Below are positions 32,915-41,413 of a stretch of DNA of 64,000 bases, one piece after another. The translations under genes and the position numbers were made by a program. How positions within the stretch are numbered: position 1 is the stretch's first letter; every line of letters begins with the position of its first letter. The stretch comes from Carnimonas bestiolae (GTDB lineage Bacteria; Pseudomonadota; Gammaproteobacteria; Pseudomonadales; Halomonadaceae), in assembly GCF_051251125.1 (NCBI RefSeq), contig NZ_JBPCZL010000007.1; one strand, given 5' to 3'. Below the pieces are notes generated by a model that had not been told where the DNA came from, did not search any database, and saw only the letters and a list, made by a program, of their open reading frames with translations.

Positions 32915-34426
32915 TTATGCAGGGCTGGAGGACTCGGTCAAATGGCGCATCGAGCCTGATTCGACAACAGCCTGATGCCAGGACAGTGCTTCCTCGAGAA
33001 GATGCGGTGTATGGCCTCCGCGCTCGCAAGCACGCTCGAAGTAATCGAGCAGAGCGGGGCGGTAGAGAGGATCAGCGCAATTTTCGATGATAATCAGCGC
33101 CCGCTCACGCGGTGCACGGCCGCGAAGATCGGCCAATCCATGCTCGGTCACCAGAATATCGACGTCGTGTTCGCAATGATCGACGTGGCTGACGAAGGGC
33201 ACAATGCTCGATATATCGCCGTTTTTCGCCAGTGATTTGCTGATGAAAATCGACAGGTGAGCATTACGTGCGAAATCGCCCGAGCCACCGATGCCGTTCA
33301 TCATGTTGGTACCACACACGTGAGTGGAGTTGACGTTACCGTAGATGTCGAACTCGAGCGCGGTGTTGATGCCAATGATACCAATGCGGCGGATGATTTC
33401 GGGTAGGTTCGAGATTTCCTGCGGACGCAGCAGGATACGATCCTTGTATTGCTCAACATTGGGCCAGAAGCGTTTGCCGACTTCTTCGCCAAGGGTAATC
33501 GAGGTGGCGGATGCGAAACGGAATGTACCGTTTTCGAGCAGCTTGATGGCGCTGTCCTGCAGTACTTCCGAGTACATGGTCAGCCCTTCGAAGCCCGCTG
33601 CGCCCAATCCTTCCAGCACCGCGTTCGCCATGCTGCCAATACCCGCCTGGAATGGCAGTAGCTGATTGCTCAAGCGACCGCTGGCCACCTCACTTTTGAA
33701 AAAGGCGATAAGGTGATCGGCGATGTGCTGAGTATCGGCATCGGCAGGAACGTTGGCGGAAGGCGAGTCGGGACGGTGAGTGAGTACGATGGCGGCAATC
33801 TTTTCAGGCGGAACCTGAATATAAGGGGTGCCAATGCGGGTGTCGGCGGCAGTAACCGCGACCGGCGTTCGTTCGGGACGCATTTCGGGAATATAGATGT
33901 CGTGCAGACCTTCCAGCGCCTCGGGCCAAATATCGTTGACTTCGATGATGACCTTGTCAGCGAGCCTGGCGAAGCTGGCAGAATTGCCTACCGATGCAGT
34001 GGGAACGATACCACCGTCCTCTGTGATAGCGGTCGCCTCGATGATCGCGATATCCATATGGCCAAGATGGCCATGGCGGGCCTGTTCGACCACTTCCGAC
34101 AGGTGGATATCAGAAAATAGCACTTCCCCCTTGTTGATGGCCTTGCGCAGCGTGCGATCTACCTGAAACGGCATACGTCGTTCGAGTACGCCGGCATTAG
34201 TGAGCGATGCATCAACATCGTTACCCAGCGAAGCGCCTGTTAGCAGGGTGATTTTAAGTGGTTCTTTTTTGGCGCGCTCGGCAAGCGCCAAGGGTACTTC
34301 TTTTGCCTCTCCCGCCCGGGTAAAACCGCTGGTGCCAATAATCATGCCGTCCTTGATCAAGGATGCGGCTTGTTCGGCACTCATTTTTTTGGATTCCCAG
34401 CCCGGTAGTCTACAGCGGTGTGACAT
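32915..34426 (-). CDS. Acetyl-CoA hydrolase/succinate CoA-transferase family protein
   Basis: A 503-residue class I CoA-transferase of the acetyl-CoA hydrolase/succinate:acetate CoA-transferase group (AarC, Cat1, ScpC). IIGTSGFTRAGEAKEVPLAL opens the N-terminal domain. The catalytic Glu is in NTALEFDIYGNVNSTHV; GTNMMNGIGGSGDFARNAHLSIF and VTEHGLADLRGRAPRERA are hallmark segments. It probably moves CoA between succinyl-CoA and acetate, linking acetate overflow or uptake to the TCA cycle. The ATG at 34426 has GGAG 8 nt upstream. The gene choice between acetate- and propionate-type transferases cannot be made from sequence reading alone. Confidence 0.88.
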   Translation of the reverse strand: MSHRCRLPGWESKKMSAEQAASLIKDGMIIGTSGFTRAGEAKEVPLALAERAKKEPLKITLLTGASLGNDVDASLTNAGVLERRMPFQVDRTLRKAINKGEVLFSDIHLSEVVEQARHGHLGHMDIAIIEATAITEDGGIVPTASVGNSASFARLADKVIIEVNDIWPEALEGLHDIYIPEMRPERTPVAVTAADTRIGTPYIQVPPEKIAAIVLTHRPDSPSANVPADADTQHIADHLIAFFKSEVASGRLSNQLLPFQAGIGSMANAVLEGLGAAGFEGLTMYSEVLQDSAIKLLENGTFRFASATSITLGEEVGKRFWPNVEQYKDRILLRPQEISNLPEIIRRIGIIGINTALEFDIYGNVNSTHVCGTNMMNGIGGSGDFARNAHLSIFISKSLAKNGDISSIVPFVSHVDHCEHDVDILVTEHGLADLRGRAPRERALIIIENCADPLYRPALLDYFERACERGGHTPHLLEEALSWHQAVVESGSMRHLTESSSPA

Positions 34427-34540
34427 TATCATTCTCCTCAACAAGACAGAGTCATCATACTCCTTTTTAAATGACCCGTTTTAGGGAGATTCTAATACCA
34501 TCGTGGCGCTACTTCAGGTGGCAAGATTGCGCTACAGCGA

Positions 34541-35029
34541 CTACAGCGTGTGCGGGTCGTGAATGCGGCTAATTATGTCGAGCAGGGCGATGACGCGTTC
34601 TTCGCCGCTGCGCTTGTCGAGCAGGCGGGTCAGGCGCGCGGCATCGCTATCGGGAATCGGCTGCAGGTGCGGTTTGAGTCCAATGTAGTGATTAATAGGA
34701 TCGTCTTCGTAGCTGGTCGCGTGTTCTTTCAGCATATCGATCAGCGATACCGGCACCGCCACCGGCGTGTCGCCGAAGCTGACTAGTCGCAATACGCCAC
34801 GCGTCGAGCGAATAGGGCGCCAGTTACTCGCGACTGCACTCAGGCGAATAAACAGATAATAGGGGAATAGCGGCTCACGACGTGCCTTTTTATCGCTTTT
34901 AGCCACTATAGGGTGAAAGATTTCAAACCCTTGGCGGTGCAGGTTCTCGGCGGCTCTTAGCGATTCGCCGCCTTTGCACTGGATGGCATACCAGCGGTAA
35001 ACAATTGGTTGTTCCAGATCGCCTGTCAT
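34541..35029 (-). CDS. rfaH: RfaH-like transcription antiterminator
   Basis: A NusG paralogue that binds RNA polymerase paused at ops sites and boosts expression of long operons for surface structures. From the ATG at 35029 (AAGGAAG upstream) it has 162 residues, the same as E. coli RfaH. The NGN domain is clear: RWYAIQCKGGESLRAAENLHRQGF, EPLFPYYLFIRL and STRGVLRLVSFGDTPVAVP. The C-terminal part (about 110-162) aligns without gaps but has lost the Gly-rich KOW turn (PHLQPIPDSDAA where E. coli has a turn with two Gly). The open frame continues 27 codons upstream without homology. Confidence 0.82.
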   Translation of the reverse strand: MTGDLEQPIVYRWYAIQCKGGESLRAAENLHRQGFEIFHPIVAKSDKKARREPLFPYYLFIRLSAVASNWRPIRSTRGVLRLVSFGDTPVAVPVSLIDMLKEHATSYEDDPINHYIGLKPHLQPIPDSDAARLTRLLDKRSGEERVIALLDIISRIHDPHTL

Positions 35030-35125
35030 AGGCGCACTTCCTTGCAGCCCGTCAGCTGCCTTCAAAAATGACGGCAGCACCCGCCGACCATAAGGCGCCG
35101 AGTGCTGCAAAGGTGTAAATAGGGT

Positions 35126-36703
35126 CTACGCGCGAGCGCTGTTGGAAACCGCTTGGCTTAACGTAAGACGTACGCGCTTGATGCGGTGGCGCTCAACATC
35201 GAGTACGCGGATGTCCCAACCGTCAATGCTGGTAGTAGCGCCGATGTAGGGCAACGACTCAAGGCAATAGAGCACTAGCCCGGCCAGCGTTGTGTAGTCA
35301 CGACCAATAGGAAGCGGCTGCGGCAGCTCTTTATTGATGTCGTGAATGTCTTCGCTGGCATCAACGTCGAAGCTTTGCTCATTGACCTGAGTCACCACCG
35401 GCGCCTCTTCTTCGCCCTTGTTAGGCAGTTTGCCTGCAATTTCCTCGAGGATATCGTTAGTGGTGGCGATGCCGGTTAGCGTGCCGAACTCGTCGACCAC
35501 AAATGCGATGCTATTACCCGAGTTGCGGAAGTGCTCCAACGCATTGATGACCGAAACATTTTCGAGCAGCACCAGCGGTTGCTCAATCCAACCCCGCAAA
35601 TCTTCTGGGGGATGGGCGGCGATCAGTGGATCAAGCAAGCGTTTGGTATTGATTACGCCCAGCGGCTCATCACTATGGCCATCTTCGATCACCACGAGCC
35701 AGGAATGCTGACTTTTAGCGATGGCAGCCATCTGCTGATCGATAGGATCATGCAAATCGATTGTTTCGATGTCACGGCGCAGCGTAATAATCGCTTCTAT
35801 CGGCTTGTCTGCCAGCGACAGCACGCCTTCCACCATGCGGCGCTCGCTGGCGCCAAACAGCTCTTCAGCGGCGGCGCTTGAGGTGTGTCCATCGTTCAGC
35901 GATGCCTGTACCGACAGGTTATTACCGCCAATCATGCGCATTACCGCTGCTGTGGTTCTAGCACGACGGCTACTGTAGGGCGCATCGGCACGATTGCCGC
36001 GGCGGCGCAGCTCCTGCAAGAGTTCCACCAGCAGCGAGAATACAATCGCGCCGTAGAGATAGCCCTTCGGAATTTCGATATGAACGGCTTCGCACACCAG
36101 ACTTAGCCCGATCATCAGCAGGAAGCTGAGACACAGGATAACGATGGTGGGGTGCTTCGACACGAAAACGGTCAGCGGCTTACTTGCCCACATCATGATA
36201 CATACCGCGATAACCACCGCGATCATCATGATTTCAAGCTGCTGCACCATACCCACGGCGGTAATCACCGAATCAATCGAGAACACCGCGTCGAGCACCA
36301 CGATTTGCGCCACCACCATCGCCAGCGGCGAGAAGCTTTGGCTATCACCACTGGAATGATGGGTGGCGGGCGAAATGTGCTCGTGCAGTTCGCTGGTCGC
36401 CTTGTACATCAGGAACAAGCCGCCGGCGCACAGGATGAGATCGCGTAAGCTAACGCCCAAATCACCAATCGAGAAGAGCGGTTCGGTGAGGCTCATCAGC
36501 CATGACATGCTGGCCAGCAGCGCCATGCGCATTAGCAGCGCCAGCGCCAAACCGATTACCCGAGCGCGGTCACGCTGAGAGGGATGCACCTTATCGGCAA
36601 GGATGGCGATGAACACCAGGTTATCGATGCCCAGCACCAGCTCTAGAACGATCAGCGTGACTAGACCTGCCCACGCGGTGGGATCAAGAAATATCTCAAG
36701 CAC
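35126..36703 (-). CDS. yoaE: YoaE/YegH-type membrane protein (TerC + CBS + CorC_HlyC)
   Basis: A 525-residue inner-membrane protein built from a TerC-like half with seven or so helices (residues 1-240; AGLVTLIVLELVLGIDNLVFIAILADK and AQIVVLDAVFSIDSVITAVGM carry paired Asp residues), a CBS pair (about 295-420) and a C-terminal CorC_HlyC domain (about 435-520). This matches E. coli YoaE (518). TerC-type proteins are implicated in metal efflux, notably manganese; the exact ion is not known here. The start is a GTG at 36703 with no strong ribosome site. A second CorC_HlyC protein, CorC, is also in the window. Confidence 0.9.
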   Translation of the reverse strand: MLEIFLDPTAWAGLVTLIVLELVLGIDNLVFIAILADKVHPSQRDRARVIGLALALLMRMALLASMSWLMSLTEPLFSIGDLGVSLRDLILCAGGLFLMYKATSELHEHISPATHHSSGDSQSFSPLAMVVAQIVVLDAVFSIDSVITAVGMVQQLEIMMIAVVIAVCIMMWASKPLTVFVSKHPTIVILCLSFLLMIGLSLVCEAVHIEIPKGYLYGAIVFSLLVELLQELRRRGNRADAPYSSRRARTTAAVMRMIGGNNLSVQASLNDGHTSSAAAEELFGASERRMVEGVLSLADKPIEAIITLRRDIETIDLHDPIDQQMAAIAKSQHSWLVVIEDGHSDEPLGVINTKRLLDPLIAAHPPEDLRGWIEQPLVLLENVSVINALEHFRNSGNSIAFVVDEFGTLTGIATTNDILEEIAGKLPNKGEEEAPVVTQVNEQSFDVDASEDIHDINKELPQPLPIGRDYTTLAGLVLYCLESLPYIGATTSIDGWDIRVLDVERHRIKRVRLTLSQAVSNSARA

Positions 36704-37235
36704 GGCGGCCGACCAAAGCGCAGATGTTCACGCAGCGGAAGGAGTTATTGGCACAGCGAAAAGCAGCGCTTTTCAGCGCTTGAAATGTGGGTGCGCAAGA
36801 AAGACAACAGGGTCCGTCAGCGGTGGTATTCAAGTGTTTGTCCATATCGTTGTGGAAAGCGGATTCTAAGACCTGATCGAAAGCTTGGCTAGGGCGCACT
36901 GGAAATAGGCAGACGCGAACCTGAATGGCGTTAGTTCAGCACAGCGCAGGCCGCTGCAGCGGCTTGCGCGCAATTCCGTTGTTGTATTGGCGTCAGGTTA
37001 GAAGATTGAGCGTTTATATGTAAGGCGCGAATCGGGGGCGCGCCACAAAAAACAGCGGTAGGGCATGGTATTGCCGATAGCTGTCAGGTGAAGTGTCCGG
37101 GGGCTCTTAAGGCGCAGCTCATGACTAAAAAGCTTCGATCAGCGTTTAGCTGTGATAGCATCGTCGGAAAGCGGCTCACGGTGGTTATCCAAAGCATGCC
37201 GTGCGGGCCGCATCAAGTTTTGTTGGAGAGACACC
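36704..37235. other. Intergenic region, yoaE / small secreted protein gene
   Basis: About 530 bp between divergent genes with no supported gene. It contains a 26-nt palindrome at 36944-36969 (GCGCAGGCCGCTG with CAGCGGCTTGCGC, one G-T pair, no loop) that has no T tract; purpose unknown. No promoter with both elements well matched was found. Confidence 0.45.
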
Positions 37236-37610
37236 ATGTTGAAATACGCTTTCGCTGCAGGCGCCATATTGATGGCAGGCTCAGTGCACGCAACGCCTGC
37301 CTCCTCACAGGTCAATCACTATTTCTCGACCATGCAACTGTCGATTGATTCGGCCAACGACCTCGGTGCCAAGTGCAGTGAGGCAATCAAGCAAGGCAAA
37401 CCAACCTCCAGCGGCATTTGCGTCTCCTTCGAGCAGTCGTACAGCATCGTGCTCGACCAGTCAGAGCGCTTGAATCAGGAACTGAAAGACGCCAATCAAC
37501 AACTGCCGAAAAGCGACCCACGCTTAGCGAAGCTGCATTCCTCTGCCAAACAGCTGAATAAGTACGCTGATAGCTATTATGCCAAAGCGGGTGATAGTCA
37601 GAAGAAGTAG
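37236..37610 (+). CDS. Small secreted (periplasmic) helical protein, unknown
   Basis: A 124-residue protein not assigned to a family. MLKYAFAAGAILMAGSVHA is a typical cleavable signal peptide (residues 1-19); the mature part is predicted helical, with heptad-like Leu/Gln spacing (SEAIKQ, LNQELKDANQQL, LHSSAKQLNKYADSYYAKA) and two Cys (about 48 and 64) that could form a disulphide. GGAGAG precedes the ATG at 37236 by 5 nt. The frame extends upstream but without features. The tRNA-Gly lies 87 nt after its stop. Confidence 0.7.
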   Translation: MLKYAFAAGAILMAGSVHATPASSQVNHYFSTMQLSIDSANDLGAKCSEAIKQGKPTSSGICVSFEQSYSIVLDQSERLNQELKDANQQLPKSDPRLAKLHSSAKQLNKYADSYYAKAGDSQKK

Positions 37611-37665
37611 CGCAGTAGTGCAGCGGCGGCATGGATAAAGAGTTTTTCTTGCAGTAAGCAGTATT

Positions 37666-37684
37666 GCGGGAGCCACGCTCCCGC
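37666..37684 (+). terminator. Hairpin between the secreted-protein gene and tRNA-Gly
   Basis: An 8-bp perfect stem, GCGGGAGC with GCTCCCGC, around a CAC loop, followed by ATTTCC. The T tract is poor and the tRNA begins only 13 nt later, so it may be a weak terminator or a processing hairpin in a shared transcript. Confidence 0.5.
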
Positions 37685-37696
37685 ATTTCCCACCAG

Positions 37697-37772
37697 GCGG
37701 GTATAGCTCAGTTGGTAGAGCGCCAGCTTCCCAAGCTGGATGTCGAGGGTTCGAGTCCCTTTGCCCGCTCCA
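37697..37772 (+). tRNA. tRNA-Gly (anticodon CCC)
   Basis: A 76-nt cloverleaf with encoded CCA. The acceptor stem pairs GCGGGTA with TGCCCGC (one T-G pair). The D-arm is GCTC...GAGC. The anticodon stem is CCAGC/GCTGG with loop TTCCCAA, giving anticodon CCC, which reads GGG. The T-arm is GAGGG-TTCGAGT-CCCTT. No clear promoter separates it from the upstream gene. Confidence 0.97.
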
Positions 37773-37942
37773 GTTTGTTGCGATCTTCAGCGGTTTCCTC
37801 ACTTCGCCCCGAGACGATAAGAAACTACTAAGGGCATATCGTCTCCTTGAACTTGATTGGTTTTAACGATCTCTTTTCTGAGATATGGGTATTCGCTTTT
37901 TATCTAGTGTAATGTCGCCATTGGCCATTGTTGACAGAATGC

Positions 37943-39268
37943 TTAACTCGCGAAAAGTGCGAACTTTTCCCAAAGACATACACCTTCGCGAAGCTCAACC
38001 TCACATTTATTTGTAACGCATAGGTAGTACTTCCTGTTACCTGTTTGAATATAATGCCTGTTTTCACCGAACAGTTTTCCTACCTTGCATGCACTTCTGG
38101 ATTTTACGACTGCACATCCGCGGCGTGAAAAGGAGAGGTAGCCGATGCCTTTGGCCATTAACTTACCTGTTTTGGCTTCAACCAAAACGGGAGTAAGGCT
38201 CCCCGATGAGTACATTTCGTCAACATGGAGCTGCTTGGTCTCTACGCTGTAGAACAGCTGCTTACTATTAAAGGTGGCAATGGCTATTTTAATATTATGT
38301 GGCCCAGAGTTAACGATATCGAAAAAACACCCGTGGATCTTGTGCTCCCACAATGCTTCCGCCATACGCTTATATTCTTCAATTACACGTCCTCTTTTTT
38401 CGGTAAGATGGTCGTTAGTTTTTTTATCGGACATGAGTCGGTCGTAGAATTGCTCAAGCGTTCTTTTTCTTCTGACTCGGTAATAGAATTCGCTACGGGT
38501 GAAATTTTCCGCAAGCACGGCATCCTGAAGCCACTCCAGCTGCTGGATTTTCGATACCATCTGGCTAGTTTCATGCCCTCCCCCTGGTACATGAAGGGTT
38601 TCAGCATTTGCAATACGCTTGGCGTGAAGAGAATCAATATGGAAGGTGGGGTCATATACCACGAGTTTTTTGCATTTCGAGTTTGCTAGGTCAATGGCGC
38701 TATCGGCCCACCCTTTATAAGAACGCTCATAAAACCTTAGATCAAAAGGTACTACTGCCGGATCTAGAGTGGAAATTGGGCTGAATAAAACTGCCAGGTC
38801 AGCCTTCAAATTATCTCCATGAAGGCCAGCGCCATATGCCCCCATACTCGAACCGATCACGATTCTTCTTTTGAACCCAGCAAAATGCTTTCCCAAGAGC
38901 TTGGTAAACTCTCGGAACTCCGGTGATATATACCAGTTGTGACGTTCTATACACACAAAAGACATGATGTTTATACCGCGCCTTCTGAAGTATCTATATG
39001 TCGGGTGTATTTTCTCTCCACGTTCGGCTTCTTCTCTTGACGGGTAATGGTCATGAGATCGATAAGTAAAGAAAAACACGATAGGTGCATCGGGCGAGAA
39101 AATATGATATCGATAATAAACATTGTCAACAGTGCCAAATATATCTTGCCCTGTTTTAATAATGAAGTCATCTTCTCGCTGTGGTGTGTTGGGCACTGTC
39201 GTTGGAGCAGTGGAATTTAACAAAGATAACCTCTCGTCGCTAATTTTGTGTTTTCGTATATCATTCAA
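37943..39268 (-). CDS. Orphan alpha/beta-hydrolase-fold protein in AT-rich DNA
   Basis: A 441-residue protein not assigned to a family. Residues 55-255 look like an alpha/beta hydrolase: IVFFFTYRSHDHY, the nucleophile elbow GSSMGAYGA, a likely acid in LVVYDPTFHIDS and the catalytic His in VPGGGHETS. The C-terminal 180 residues (from about EFYYRVRRKRTLEQFYDRL) are unassigned and end in beta-rich, Cys-containing sequence. No signal peptide. The start is a TTG at 39268 without a ribosome site; a TTG at 39223 follows GAGAGG by 6 nt and may be the true start. Codons and flanks are visibly AT-richer than neighbours, suggesting transfer. Confidence 0.7.
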   Translation of the reverse strand: MNDIRKHKISDERLSLLNSTAPTTVPNTPQREDDFIIKTGQDIFGTVDNVYYRYHIFSPDAPIVFFFTYRSHDHYPSREEAERGEKIHPTYRYFRRRGINIMSFVCIERHNWYISPEFREFTKLLGKHFAGFKRRIVIGSSMGAYGAGLHGDNLKADLAVLFSPISTLDPAVVPFDLRFYERSYKGWADSAIDLANSKCKKLVVYDPTFHIDSLHAKRIANAETLHVPGGGHETSQMVSKIQQLEWLQDAVLAENFTRSEFYYRVRRKRTLEQFYDRLMSDKKTNDHLTEKRGRVIEEYKRMAEALWEHKIHGCFFDIVNSGPHNIKIAIATFNSKQLFYSVETKQLHVDEMYSSGSLTPVLVEAKTGKLMAKGIGYLSFSRRGCAVVKSRSACKVGKLFGENRHYIQTGNRKYYLCVTNKCEVELREGVCLWEKFALFAS

Positions 39269-39650
39269 TTTTATTAACTATTAGAACAATGAACGTCGAA
39301 CACAAAAAAATTTACTGATTATTAGCATTCTAATCAGCCCATGCAATTGCGAGTGGGGCGCGATGTGCTGATGAACGCTAGCAGATTTATCCATATTAAT
39401 AGCGTAAACGATTTTTCTTAAATCAGTTTTAAAATCGAAGGGGGTCGAATCGTCTATCCTTATTCCTTCAATCGCGATTTTATTAATTGTAACATAGGGA
39501 AATGTGTAGTTAATTATAGCTTAAGATTATTCGACAAGCTTGCATAAATAAGGTTAGTGGCCTTTATGTCTGTCAACATCATTTTTATACAAAGGTTGAC
39601 TAAATAAACAAAAACGTGATTTTCATCAGCTAACAAACCTCCTAATGCAG
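39269..39650. other. AT-rich intergenic region upstream of katA
   Basis: About 380 bp of markedly AT-rich DNA with no open frame of note, between the leftward orphan hydrolase and the katA control region. It should hold the hydrolase promoter. It looks compositionally like the hydrolase gene and unlike katA. Confidence 0.5.
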
Positions 39651-39687
39651 ATAGCCGCCACCTATCAATTCGATGCGTCCTCGACCA
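39651..39687 (+). promoter_or_regulatory. OxyR-like binding site upstream of katA
   Basis: The first half is ATAG-N7-CTAT (39651-39665), an exact match to the ATAG...CTAT arms of the OxyR motif, with the expected A at the sixth spacer base. After a 7-nt spacer the second half (39673-39687) matches only ATxx and the T at spacer position 2. The 37-bp site ends directly at the -35 element of the katA promoter, the usual activator position for OxyR. Confidence 0.55.
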
Positions 39688-39716
39688 TGGACAGTTCGGG
39701 CTTCACCCTCTATAAC
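39688..39716 (+). promoter_or_regulatory. katA promoter
   Basis: TGGACA (39688-39693) and TATAAC (39711-39716), each one base from the sigma-70 consensus, with a 17-bp spacer. The expected start is near 39723, giving a leader of about 120 nt. Confidence 0.65.
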
Positions 39717-39843
39717 TATGAGCTGATAACGATTCATCGATCGACGCTGTGTCATTGCGCACACGCCGCGATAGCAGGAAAAACGCGGTAAGACACTGTG
39801 GCGTCGTCGTTTTACCCTTACTGACCAAAGGGAGTAGTAATCC

Positions 39844-41313
39844 GTGACTAGCAACAAACCTTCAATTGCAACCAACGATGCGGGCATTCCGGTCGCCAGT
39901 ACCGAGGATTCGCTCACCGTTGGCCCCAATGGCCCGATTTTGCTGCACGATGCCTATCTGATTGAGCAGATGGCTGCGTTCAACCGCGAGATGATTGCCG
40001 ATCGTCAGCCACACGCTAAGGGCAGCGGTGCATTTGGCCATTTCGAAGTAACGCATGATGTCAGTAAGTACACCAAAGCCAGCTTCCTGCAGCCTGGCAA
40101 GAAAACCGAGATGGCGGCACGCTTCTCTACCGTGGCGGGTGAAGCGGGCAGTCCTGATACTTGGCGTGATCCGCGCGGCTTCGCGCTGAAGTTCTACACC
40201 GAAGAAGGCAACTTCGACATGGTGGGGAACAACACGCCAATCTTCTTTATTCGCGATCCGATGAAGTTCCAGCATTTCATCCACTCGCAGAAACGTCGCG
40301 CTGACAGCGGCCTGCGTGACAACGAAATGCAGTGGGATTTCTGGACTCAGTGCCCAGAATCAGCGCATCAGGTTACCTGGTTGATGGGTGATCGCGGTAT
40401 TCCCGCAACGTGGCGCCACATGGATGGCTTCTCCAGCCACACCTATATGTGGGTGAACGCTGAGGGCGAGCGCTTTTGGGTCAAGTATCACTTCAAGACT
40501 GATCAGGGCATCCAGTGCATGACGCAGGATGAAGCGGACCAGATGGCCGGTTCCGACGCTGACTACCACCGTCGTGATCTGCGTATGGCAATCGAGCGCG
40601 GTGAATTCCCGAGCTGGACGCTGAAAGTTCAGATCATGCCGTACGAAGATGCCAAAACCTATCACATCAACCCGTTTGATCTGACCAAGGTATGGCCGCA
40701 GGGTGAATATCCGCTGATCGAAGTGGGTAAAATGGTGCTTGATACCAACCCAACCGACTTCCATACCCAGATCGAGCAGTTGGCGTTTGAGCCTAACAAC
40801 TTCATCCCGGGCACGGGTCTGTCTCCCGACAAGATGCTGCTGGGTCGTTCGTTCGCCTATGCAGATGCGCACCGTGCGCGTCTTGGCGTTAACTACAAGC
40901 AGATTCCGGTTAACGCGCCGAAGTGCCCCGTGCACAGCTATAGCAAAGGCGGCGCAATGCGCATCAATGAAGTCAGCGATCCGGTTTATTCGCCCAACTC
41001 CAAGGGCGGCCCCGCAGCCGACGCTCAGAAATTCCCGGAAGACGCCGTGTGGGCGACCGATGGCGAATTCGTGCGCGAAGCCTATACGCTGCGTGAGGAC
41101 GATGGCGACTTCAACCAGGCTAACGTGCTGGTGAACAAGGTAATGGACGACGCCCAGCGTGATCGTCTGGTCGACAACGCCAGCGGCCATATTCTTGGCG
41201 GCGTTGAAGACCCCGATATTCTCGAGCGCGTGTTCCAATACTGGATCAGCGTCGATGAAACCATCGGTAATCGCATCAAGGAAAAAGTGCTCGCGGCCAA
41301 GAAAGGCAACTAA
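39844..41313 (+). CDS. katA: Catalase (monofunctional, haem, small-subunit type)
   Basis: A 489-residue catalase that converts hydrogen peroxide to water and oxygen. The distal His is His57 in RQPHAKGSGAFGHFEVTHD; the Asn lies in VGNNTPIFFIRD; the proximal haem-ligand Tyr339 is in RSFAYADAHRARLG. Length and sequence indicate the small-subunit, NADPH-binding clade. The start is a GTG at 39844 with GGGAG about 9 nt upstream. It is transcribed from the promoter at 39688-39716, with an OxyR-like site, and closed by a bidirectional terminator. No signal peptide, so cytoplasmic. Confidence 0.95.
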   Translation: MTSNKPSIATNDAGIPVASTEDSLTVGPNGPILLHDAYLIEQMAAFNREMIADRQPHAKGSGAFGHFEVTHDVSKYTKASFLQPGKKTEMAARFSTVAGEAGSPDTWRDPRGFALKFYTEEGNFDMVGNNTPIFFIRDPMKFQHFIHSQKRRADSGLRDNEMQWDFWTQCPESAHQVTWLMGDRGIPATWRHMDGFSSHTYMWVNAEGERFWVKYHFKTDQGIQCMTQDEADQMAGSDADYHRRDLRMAIERGEFPSWTLKVQIMPYEDAKTYHINPFDLTKVWPQGEYPLIEVGKMVLDTNPTDFHTQIEQLAFEPNNFIPGTGLSPDKMLLGRSFAYADAHRARLGVNYKQIPVNAPKCPVHSYSKGGAMRINEVSDPVYSPNSKGGPAADAQKFPEDAVWATDGEFVREAYTLREDDGDFNQANVLVNKVMDDAQRDRLVDNASGHILGGVEDPDILERVFQYWISVDETIGNRIKEKVLAAKKGN

Positions 41314-41356
41314 TGGCCGATTAGGCGGGTAGCGCATAGCGTTGCTCGGCACTACT

Positions 41357-41390
41357 AAAAAAGGCTCCGCCATTGCTGGCGGAGCCTTTC
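41357..41390. terminator. Bidirectional terminator between katA and the MBL-fold gene
   Basis: GGCTCCGCCA pairs with TGGCGGAGCC around a TTGC loop, flanked by A6 on the left and TTTC on the right. It lies 43 nt after katA and 24 nt after the end of the leftward gene. Confidence 0.88.
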
Positions 41391-41413
41391 TTGTATGTGC
41401 GTATTGTTTGGCT

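Noticed and set aside
36944..36969. 26-nt palindrome as an intrinsic terminator of a missed gene
   Set aside because: No T tract follows on either strand and no gene ends nearby; kept only as an unexplained palindrome in the gap.
37773..39843. Attachment-site repeat of the tRNA-Gly 3' end, expected if the AT-rich segment were an integrated element
   Set aside because: No second copy of the TTCGAGTCCC...GCCCGCTCCA sequence was found by eye in the segment, and no integrase gene is present.
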